Shown here: positions 58,259 to 64,000 of the stretch, piece after piece
Position numbering within the stretch: position 1 is the stretch's first letter
Layout: every line of letters begins with the position of its first letter
Assembly: GCA_900317425.1 (NCBI GenBank)
Contig: ONGR01000003.1
Location: 37,809 to 101,808, forward strand
Direction: 5' to 3'
DNA from: an uncultured Eubacteriales bacterium
GTDB taxonomy: Bacteria > Bacillota > Clostridia > Oscillospirales > Oscillospiraceae
Length of the DNA stretch: 64,000 nt
Made by a program: the position numbers and the translations under genes
Notes under the pieces: model-generated
Seen by the model: the letters and a program-made list of their open reading frames with translations, nothing else
Database searches by the model: none
Told to the model about the DNA's origin: nothing

Positions 58259-60637
58259 ATGAGTGATATGTTTGAAAAATCCATCCGCACGCTGGAGCTG
58301 CCCCAGGTGCTGGAGCTGTTGGCCCAGAAGGCCGTCAGCGACGATGCCAAAGACCGCTGCCGCCGCATCATGCCGGTAACGGATCGGGACGAGGTGCTGC
58401 GCCTGCTGGACGAGACGGACGCCGCCAAGGCCCGGCTGGGCCTCCATGGCAGCCCGCCGTTCTCCGGCGTGAAGGACGTGGCGGCCTCCCTCCACCGGGC
58501 GGACCAGGGCGGTATGCTGAACACCCGGGAGCTGCTGGATATCGCCGCGTTGCTGACGGCCAGCCGCCGTGTGGCGGAGTACGACGAGGAGCGGCAGGGG
58601 GAGCCCACCGTCATCGACCACCTGTTCTCCGCCCTCCACAGCAACCGCCATCTGGAGGACCGGATCCGCACCGCCATTCTGGACGAGGAGACCATTGCCG
58701 ACGCCGCCAGCGCCGAGCTGGCAGATATCCGCCGCAAGATGCGCATCGCCGCCTCCAAGGGCCGGCAGATTCTGCAGAAGATCATCTCCTCCCCCTCCTA
58801 TGCCAAGGTGCTGCAGGAGGCACTGATCACCCAGCGGGACGGCCGCTTCGTAGTGCCGGTAAAGGCCGAGCACAAGGGTGCCCTGCCGGGTCTGGTCCAC
58901 GATATCTCCTCCTCCGGCGCCACGCTGTTCATCGAACCCATGGGCGTGGTCCAGGCCAACAACGAGCTCAAGGAGCTGCAGGCCCGGGAGGAGAAGGAGA
59001 TCGACCGGATTTTGATGAGCCTCAGTGCCGACTGCGGCGATCAGCGGGAGAATATCCTCTCCGACTACGACTGTCTGGTACATCTGGACATGATCTTTGC
59101 CAGGGCCCAGTTGAGCTACACCATGAACGCCTCCCGGCCCGAGGTGCGCAAGCGGGGCGGCATCACCCTGCGCAAGGCCCGGCATCCCCTGCTGGACCAG
59201 GCCAAGGCCGTGCCCATCAGCGTGGAGCTGGGAGAGCAGTTTGACACGCTGGTCATCACCGGCCCCAACACCGGCGGCAAGACCGTGACGCTGAAAACCA
59301 TCGGCCTTCTGAGCCTGATGGCCCAGTGCGGCCTCCATATCCCCGCCGACGACGGCAGCGCCGTCCGGGTATTTCAGCGGGTGCTGGCGGACGTGGGCGA
59401 TGAGCAGAGCATCGAGCAGAGCCTGTCCACCTTCTCGGCCCACATGTCCAACACGGTGGAGATCCTGGACCAGGCCGATGAGGACAGCCTGCTGCTGTTC
59501 GACGAGCTGGGCGCCGGCACCGACCCCATCGAGGGCGCCGCCCTGGCTATTGCCATTATCCAGTATGCCCGGGGCAAGGGCGCTCTGACGGCGGCCACCA
59601 CCCATTATGCCGAGCTCAAGACCTTCGCCATGACCACGGCGGGGGTGGAGAATGCCTCCTGCGAGTTCGACGTGCAGACCCTGCGGCCCACCTACCGCCT
59701 GCTCATCGGCATCCCCGGCAAATCCAACGCCTTTGCCATTTCCCGCCGGCTGGGACTGGATGAGGAGATCATCCGCATGGCCCAGGAACAGATGGACAGC
59801 GAGTCCATCCGCTTCGAGGACGTGCTGGCCCAGCTGGAGGAGAAGCGCCAGCGGCTGGAGAAGGCCGAGACCGAGGCCGACCGCCTGTGGCGCCAGCGGG
59901 AGGAGGACGCCCGCAAGGCCCGCACCTTCCGGGAACAGATGGAAAAGGCCAAGGAAAACGCCCGCAGCAAGGGCGAGGCGGAGGCCCGCCGGATCGTCCG
60001 CCAGGCCCAGGAGAAGGCCGAGGAGGTCTTTGCCCAGCTGGATGAGCTGCAGCGCCAGCAGCAGCGGCAGGTGAACTACCAGCAGATGAACGACGCCCGC
60101 GCGGCCCTGCGCCACAGCCTGAAGGAGGCGGAGGAGCGGCTGCGGGAGAAGGATGAAGTCGCCGAGCCGGACTATGCCCCCAGCCGCCCCATCGAGGTGG
60201 GCGACATGGTGGAGCTGCCCGGCGTGAAGATGGCGGCCACGGTGCTGTCCGTCAACGGCGACGGCACGCTGCTGCTCCAGGCCGGCAAGATGAAGATGAC
60301 CACCAAGGCCAACCAGGTGCGCCTGCTGGAGAATCAGCCGAAAAAGCAGCCTATCCAGAAGAGCGCCAGCGCCACGGTGCGGCTGCAGAGCCGGGCTGCC
60401 TCGGAGCTGGATATCCGCGGACTGGAGACGCTGGAGGCCGAGAGCGTGGTAGAGAATTACATCGACGCGGCGGTCATGTCCAAGCTGGGCACGGTGACCA
60501 TCATCCACGGCAAGGGTACCGGCGCTTTGCGCAAGGCGGTCCACGAGATGCTCAAGCGGAACAAGGCCGTCAAGAGCTTCCGCCTGGGCCGTTACGGCGA
60601 GGGCGAGGCCGGTGTGACCGTGGTGGAATTGCGATAA
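58259..60637 (+). CDS. mutS2: Endonuclease MutS2
   Basis: 792 residues: MutS core and lever, ATPase with Walker A GPNTGGKT near residue 337 and LLLFDELGAGTDPIEGAAL near 415, a long coiled coil (about 510-620, rich in Glu/Arg/Gln), and a C-terminal Smr nuclease domain with DIRGLETLEAE and IIHGKGTGALR. Acts on branched DNA and, in Bacillus, on collided ribosomes. 11 bases after recO, SD AGAGGA. Confidence 0.95.
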   Translation: MSDMFEKSIRTLELPQVLELLAQKAVSDDAKDRCRRIMPVTDRDEVLRLLDETDAAKARLGLHGSPPFSGVKDVAASLHRADQGGMLNTRELLDIAALLTASRRVAEYDEERQGEPTVIDHLFSALHSNRHLEDRIRTAILDEETIADAASAELADIRRKMRIAASKGRQILQKIISSPSYAKVLQEALITQRDGRFVVPVKAEHKGALPGLVHDISSSGATLFIEPMGVVQANNELKELQAREEKEIDRILMSLSADCGDQRENILSDYDCLVHLDMIFARAQLSYTMNASRPEVRKRGGITLRKARHPLLDQAKAVPISVELGEQFDTLVITGPNTGGKTVTLKTIGLLSLMAQCGLHIPADDGSAVRVFQRVLADVGDEQSIEQSLSTFSAHMSNTVEILDQADEDSLLLFDELGAGTDPIEGAALAIAIIQYARGKGALTAATTHYAELKTFAMTTAGVENASCEFDVQTLRPTYRLLIGIPGKSNAFAISRRLGLDEEIIRMAQEQMDSESIRFEDVLAQLEEKRQRLEKAETEADRLWRQREEDARKARTFREQMEKAKENARSKGEAEARRIVRQAQEKAEEVFAQLDELQRQQQRQVNYQQMNDARAALRHSLKEAEERLREKDEVAEPDYAPSRPIEVGDMVELPGVKMAATVLSVNGDGTLLLQAGKMKMTTKANQVRLLENQPKKQPIQKSASATVRLQSRAASELDIRGLETLEAESVVENYIDAAVMSKLGTVTIIHGKGTGALRKAVHEMLKRNKAVKSFRLGRYGEGEAGVTVVELR

Positions 60638-60708
60638 ATTTTTGTGAAATGCGCCGAAAGAGTCCTATATTTGGTGGGCATTTGGTTAAAATTTTGTGGG
60701 AATGGTCA

Positions 60709-60737
60709 TTGCAATCTTTTTTTCGTTTCAGTATAAT
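60709..60737 (+). promoter_or_regulatory. Promoter of the HPr gene
   Basis: TTGCAA (60709-60714), 17-bp spacer, TATAAT (60732-60737). Confidence 0.87.
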
Positions 60738-60800
60738 TAAAAAAGCGAGACGATGAAGTTTCCAACAGAATCCGCTGGTAATTAAAGGAGAGCTGATTGA

Positions 60801-61064
60801 ATGTATACACAGGAAATCACCGTTAACAACGAGGTTGGTCTGCACGCCAAAGCCGCCACCTATTTTATTCAGAAGGCCAATGAGTTCAAGAGCGGCATCT
60901 GGGTGGAAAAGGACGAGCGTCGCGTCAACGCCAAGAGTCTGCTGGGTGTGCTGTCCCTGGGCATCGTGCAGGGTACCACCATTACGCTGATTGCCGACGG
61001 CAGTGACCAGGAAGAGGCTGTGAAGGCCCTGTCCGAGCTGATCGACAGCAATTTCGGCGAGTAA
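60801..61064 (+). CDS. HPr family phosphocarrier protein
   Basis: 87 residues, complete HPr fold. The phosphorylatable His15 is kept (GLHAKAAT), and so is the regulatory Ser46 region (NAKSLLGVLSLGI). The two residues after His that are normally Arg-Pro (GLHARPA) are Lys-Ala, which may slow transfer from enzyme I or mark a regulatory Crh-like role. Single gene with strong promoter, SD AAAGGAG, and terminator. Confidence 0.9.
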   Translation: MYTQEITVNNEVGLHAKAATYFIQKANEFKSGIWVEKDERRVNAKSLLGVLSLGIVQGTTITLIADGSDQEEAVKALSELIDSNFGE

Positions 61065-61074
61065 GATCGTAACG

Positions 61075-61110
61075 AAAAAAACGGAGGAGCATCTGCTCCT
61101 CCGTTTTTTT
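61075..61110. terminator. Bidirectional terminator between HPr and uvrC genes
   Basis: ACGGAGGAGCA (61081-61091) pairs perfectly with TGCTCCTCCGT (61094-61104), flanked by A- and T-runs; overlaps the last bases of uvrC. Confidence 0.92.
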
Positions 61111-62929
61111 ATGCCTGATGGAAGTGTTCGTAGACCGCCTGAGCCACGTTCCGCGGCAGCACGGCCGCCAGCTCGCTCTGTTCCGCCTCCGTCACGGCCC
61201 GGACGGTGCCGAAGGCCTTCAAAAGCGCCTTCTTCCGCGCCTCCCCCAGACCGGGGATACCGTCCAGCTTGCTGCGATAGGCGCTGCGGCTGTGCTTCTG
61301 GCGGTGGTAGGTGATGGCGAAGCGGTGGACCTCCTCCTGGACCCGCCCGATGAGGGCGAACAGGGGCGGACTGTGCTGGATGCCCAGCTCCTGGCCCTCC
61401 ACCGTCACCAGGGCACGGGTGCGGTGCCGGTCGTCCTTCACCATGCCCAGGATGGGAATGTCCAGCCCCAGGGAGGCTGTGGCTTCCAGGGCGGCCCGGG
61501 CGTGCATCTCGCCGCCGTCGATCAGCAGCAGATCCGGCAGAGGTGCGAACTTTTCGTCCCCGTCCAGATAATGCCGGAAGCGACGGGTCAGCACCTCCCG
61601 CATGGCAGCGTAGTCGTCGGGCGCGGTGAGGGTCTTGATCTGAAACCGGCGGTAGTCCCGCTTCAGGGGCTTTCCGTCCTGAAAGACCACCATGGAGGCC
61701 ACCATGTCGTCGCTGCGCAGATTGGAGATATCATAGGACTCCATCCGGTGCAGGGGCTTGGCAAGCCCGGCCAGCGCCGCCAGCTGCTCCAGCGTCTTGC
61801 TGGTGCGCTCGGCGTCGGAGGTGATGCGCTCCACCTCCTCCCGGGCATTCCGGGCGGCCATGGCCACCAGATCCACCCGCTCCCCCCGCTGGGGGACCCG
61901 CAGGCCCACCCGGTGCCCGGCCTGGCCGGTCAGCAGGGCGGCGAAGGTGTCCGCGTCCTCCCACGTGACGGGGAGCAGGATCTCCCGCGGCAGGACCGAA
62001 CGGTGGAGATAGTATTGGCTCAATACGGCGGAGAGCACCTCGGCCTCTCCCTCATCCGCGGCGGCAGGGAAGACCTTGACCTCCCGGCCCAGCAGATTGC
62101 CGTCCTCGATGTGGAGCACGGCGCAGCCGCACCGGACCTGGCCCACGTAGATGCCCCATACGTCGGTGTCGGCGCAGACGCCGGCGATGACCTGCTGCTG
62201 CTTGCCCAGCACGGACAGGGCCTTGACCCGGTCCCGGAGCTGGGCGGCGGCCTCAAACTCCAGGTTTTCCGCCGCCTGCTCCATCTGGGCGGTCAGCTCC
62301 TCGGTGAGCTGGCGCAGCTTGCCGCCGAAGAGGCGGCAGGCCTGCTCCATCCGCTCCTGATAGACGGCCTCGCCGGGGCCATCCTCCCGGCAAAAGCCGT
62401 CGCATTTGCCGATGTGATAGTTGAGGCAGGGCCGCTCCTTGCCGATGTCCCGGGGAAACTGGCGGCGGCAGGTGGGCAGCTTCAATGCGCTGCATACGGC
62501 ATCGATGGCCATGCGGGTCTCACTTCGCCCGCCGAAGGGGCCGAAGTACCGGGCACCGTCGTCGGCCATTTTGCCTACCAACGTGAAGCGGGGATAGGGT
62601 CCCTTTCCCAGCCGGACGAAGGGATAGCCCTTATCGTCCTTCAGCAGGATGTTGTACCGGGGCTGATGGTGCTTGATGAGGGAGTTCTCCAGGATCAGCG
62701 CCTCGAACTCAGTGCGCACGAAGATGGTGTCGAAGTGATCCACCTGGGACACCATGGCCTTTGTCTTCTCGTTGTGACCGGCGTTTTCCTGGAAGTACTG
62801 GCTGACCCGGTTTTTCAGTTTTTTCGCCTTGCCCACGTATATGACCTTTCCGGTCTTGTCCATCATCAGATAGACGCCGGGGGCCAGAGGCAGATCGTTG
62901 GCTTTTTGCCGCAGCTCGTCGCGGGTCAT
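61109..62929 (-). CDS. uvrC: Excinuclease ABC subunit C
   Basis: 606 residues: GIY-YIG nuclease (LAPGVYLMMDKTGKVIYVGKAKKLKNRVSQYF, residues about 15-46), Cys-rich linker, UVR motif near 200 (EFEAAAQLRDRVKAL), RNase H-like second nuclease with LLIDGGEMHARAALE near 470, and C-terminal helix-hairpin-helix (GIPGLGEARKKALLKAFGTVRAV). Makes both incisions in nucleotide excision repair. ATG at 62929 behind GGGAGGG; the frame continues upstream as an artefact. Confidence 0.96.
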   Translation of the reverse strand: MTRDELRQKANDLPLAPGVYLMMDKTGKVIYVGKAKKLKNRVSQYFQENAGHNEKTKAMVSQVDHFDTIFVRTEFEALILENSLIKHHQPRYNILLKDDKGYPFVRLGKGPYPRFTLVGKMADDGARYFGPFGGRSETRMAIDAVCSALKLPTCRRQFPRDIGKERPCLNYHIGKCDGFCREDGPGEAVYQERMEQACRLFGGKLRQLTEELTAQMEQAAENLEFEAAAQLRDRVKALSVLGKQQQVIAGVCADTDVWGIYVGQVRCGCAVLHIEDGNLLGREVKVFPAAADEGEAEVLSAVLSQYYLHRSVLPREILLPVTWEDADTFAALLTGQAGHRVGLRVPQRGERVDLVAMAARNAREEVERITSDAERTSKTLEQLAALAGLAKPLHRMESYDISNLRSDDMVASMVVFQDGKPLKRDYRRFQIKTLTAPDDYAAMREVLTRRFRHYLDGDEKFAPLPDLLLIDGGEMHARAALEATASLGLDIPILGMVKDDRHRTRALVTVEGQELGIQHSPPLFALIGRVQEEVHRFAITYHRQKHSRSAYRSKLDGIPGLGEARKKALLKAFGTVRAVTEAEQSELAAVLPRNVAQAVYEHFHQA

Positions 62930-62961
62930 GGATATCCCTCCCTTCTTTTGGGGTAAAATAT

Positions 62962-62990
62962 AGTATACCATGGGACGGGGGTGTCCGCAA
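62962..62990 (-). promoter_or_regulatory. Promoter of uvrC
   Basis: Minus-strand TTGCGG (62990-62985), 17-bp spacer, TATACT (62967-62962). Back to back with the nudC promoter. Confidence 0.78.
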
Positions 62991-62992
62991 GG

Positions 62993-63021
62993 TTGCTTTT
63001 TCCGGCGAATAACCGTATAAT
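62993..63021 (+). promoter_or_regulatory. Promoter of the NudC-type gene
   Basis: TTGCTT (62993-62998), 17-bp spacer, TATAAT (63016-63021). Confidence 0.83.
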
Positions 63022-63048
63022 AACGGGGATAAAAGGAGACAGGGGTTG

Positions 63049-63879
63049 ATGCTTGTGATCCAGGATATCGCGCCGCACCGCTATGACAGAACGTATTCGC
63101 TGACCCCGGCGGGGCCGTCGGATATCGCACTGTGCTACCGGGAGGACAGCGTCCTGCTGCGCCGTCAGGGGGATGACTACGCCCTGCCCCGTTTCGGGGA
63201 GCTGGACCTGCCTGCCGACGGAGCCCGCCACCTGTTTGCCATGGATGAGGTGGGATGCTATCTCGCCCCGGCACCGGAGGAGACCCCTGCCGGCTGTGAA
63301 TACGTGACCATACAGGGCCTGCGGCAGGTGCACCCCACAGAGGTGGCCTTCGCCGCCATCACCGGATCCCAGCTGGCCCACTGGTACCGGGACCGGTCCT
63401 ACTGCGGCCGTTGCGGCACGCCTATGGAGCCCAGCACCACGGAGCGGGCCATGGTCTGCCCTCACTGCGGTCTGACGGAGTATCCCAAGATCTGCCCGGC
63501 GGTGATCGTGGCGGTGACAGATGGAGACCGTCTGGTGCTGACCCGCTATGCTGGCCGTCGCTACCGGGGCGACGCCCTCATCGCCGGCTTCATGGAGATC
63601 GGCGAGACGCCGGAGGATACGGTCCGCCGGGAGGTCATGGAGGAGGTGGGCCTGCGGGTGAAGAACATCCGCTACTACAAGAGCCAGCCCTGGTCCTTCA
63701 GCGACACGCTGCTGCTGGGCTTCTACTGTGAGCTGGACGGCGACGACGCCATCACCATCGATCGCAGCGAGCTGCGGGAGGGATTCTGGCAGCACCGCAA
63801 TCAGATTGCGCCCCGGGACGGGGACGTCAGCCTGACCTCGGAGATGATCGAGAGGTTTCGACTGGGAGAAAAACCATAA
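63049..63879 (+). CDS. nudC: NAD+ diphosphatase / RNA-decapping Nudix hydrolase (NudC type)
   Basis: 276 residues. A zinc ribbon (YCGRCGTPMEP...VCPHCG, about residues 118-140) precedes a Nudix domain whose box GFMEIGETPEDTVRREVMEEVGL (about 178-200) is complete, followed by QPWSFSDTLLLGF, the SQPWPFPxS-like motif of NudC. Cleaves NAD(H) to NMN(H) and AMP and can remove NAD caps from RNA. ATG at 63049 with AGGAG ten bases upstream; TTG at 63046 is equally possible. Confidence 0.92.
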   Translation: MLVIQDIAPHRYDRTYSLTPAGPSDIALCYREDSVLLRRQGDDYALPRFGELDLPADGARHLFAMDEVGCYLAPAPEETPAGCEYVTIQGLRQVHPTEVAFAAITGSQLAHWYRDRSYCGRCGTPMEPSTTERAMVCPHCGLTEYPKICPAVIVAVTDGDRLVLTRYAGRRYRGDALIAGFMEIGETPEDTVRREVMEEVGLRVKNIRYYKSQPWSFSDTLLLGFYCELDGDDAITIDRSELREGFWQHRNQIAPRDGDVSLTSEMIERFRLGEKP

Positions 63880-63887
63880 CAGAAAAA

Positions 63888-63902
63888 ACGGCCCCGCCGG
63901 AT
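63888..63902 (+). terminator. Left half of a terminator stem, apparently interrupted
   Basis: AAAAAACGGCCCCGCCGG begins eleven bases after the nudC stop and has the form of the 5' arm of a terminator in this genome, but no matching 3' arm follows. The insertion sequence begins at 63903. The other half is expected beyond the far end of the element. Confidence 0.5.
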
Positions 63903-63909
63903 TGAACTG

Positions 63910-63956
63910 CACCCCATTTGTTAGACAAGTATGGTATACTACTAACAAGTGGGGTG
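63910..63956 (+). other. Hairpin at the IS end that can hide the transposase SD
   Basis: CACCCCATTTGTTAG (63910-63924) pairs with CTAACAAGTGGGGTG (63942-63956), one mismatch. The 3' arm contains GGGGTG, the likely SD. Read-through RNA would fold it; RNA started inside the element would not contain the 5' arm. Confidence 0.7.
63932..63940 (+). promoter_or_regulatory. Extended -10 promoter of the transposase gene
   Basis: TGGTATACT (TGnTATACT) with no good -35; start expected near 63947, inside the 3' arm of the hairpin. Confidence 0.6.
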
Positions 63957-63963
63957 TTGTTAT

Positions 63964-64000
63964 ATGCCAAAGGGAATACCAAACAAGAGATACACAGGGG
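63964..64000 (+). CDS. IS3-family transposase OrfA (first 12 codons, cut by window end)
   Basis: Only MPKGIPNKRYTG is visible. This start is characteristic of the helix-turn-helix OrfA protein of IS3-type elements in Clostridia (MPKGIPNKRYTPEFK-like). The remainder, including the catalytic OrfB, would lie to the right. Confidence 0.78.
   Translation, partial: MPKGIPNKRYTG

Larger units (their letters stand above)
63903..64000 (+). mobile_element. IS3-family insertion sequence, left end
   Basis: From 63903 the sequence begins TGAACTGCACCCCATTTG, the terminal inverted repeat style of IS3-family elements common in gut Clostridia, then a hairpin, an extended -10 promoter and the first codons of a transposase OrfA. 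The rest of the element lies outside the window. Confidence 0.8.

Overview
The window is high-GC DNA densely packed with genes, and it reads as the chromosome of a spore-forming member of the class Clostridia, most likely the family Oscillospiraceae. The basis for this is spoIIE, a ylbJ-like gene, yqfC-yqfD and a SleL/YaaH-type spore glycosidase, together with Firmicutes gene orders (rimP-nusA-ylxR-ylxQ-infB-rbfA-truB-ribF; yqfC-yqfD-phoH-ybeY-era-yqzL-recO; SRP RNA just upstream of dnaX). The genus cannot be fixed from the sequence. Several starts are TTG or GTG with a good Shine-Dalgarno. Many promoters match TTGNNN-N16/17-TATAAT closely. No tRNA, rRNA or CRISPR array was found.

Layout. 1-4.1 kb: the 3' part of a peptide/nickel-type ABC importer operon, then pepT with a promoter buried in the operon's terminator. 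4.2-8.5 kb: a surface-polymer O-acetylation cassette (DUF4358 lipoprotein, DHHW protein, MBOAT acyltransferase, second DHHW protein). 8.5-12.3 kb: dCMP deaminase, a lipoprotein, rpsF-ssb-rpsR and dusB. 12.3-14.9 kb: a 209-bp array of six perfect hairpins, a small tail-anchored protein and spoIIE. 15-23.2 kb: the long translation/ribosome-maturation operon rimP to ribF on the minus strand, interrupted by a second hairpin array. 23.2-26.2 kb: zur-znuACB with a near-ideal Zur operator. 26.2-34.8 kb: lipid kinase, AI-2E-type transporter, thioesterase, DUF3810 protein, ybaB, dnaX, SRP RNA, a membrane protein and an amino-acid:cation symporter.

35-37.1 kb: two CobW-type P-loop proteins, one with a long His-rich metal-binding linker, the other fused to a TIGR03943-like domain. 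37.1-42 kb: feoA, cdd, and a MarR-controlled heterodimeric ABC exporter. 42-47.5 kb: a possible small RNA, the spore glycosidase, feoB, a Gly/Asn-rich lipoprotein, uridine phosphorylase and a 3' remnant of a UDP-glucose dehydrogenase gene. 47.6-51.4 kb: a nucleoside-type ABC importer (ATPase and two permeases, no binding protein). 51.4-63.9 kb: ylbJ-like gene, yqfC-yqfD-phoH-ybeY-GNAT-DUF4234-era-yqzL-recO-mutS2, HPr, uvrC and a NudC-type hydrolase. The window ends inside an IS3-family element that appears to have landed in the terminator of the last gene.

Metal homeostasis recurs: Zur/Znu for zinc, a His-rich CobW GTPase pair, and a split Feo system. The rest is mostly housekeeping. The less ordinary parts are the two hairpin arrays, the promoter/terminator overlaps at pepT and cdd, the CobW pair, the O-acetylation cassette, the sRNA candidate and the self-insulating left end of the insertion sequence.
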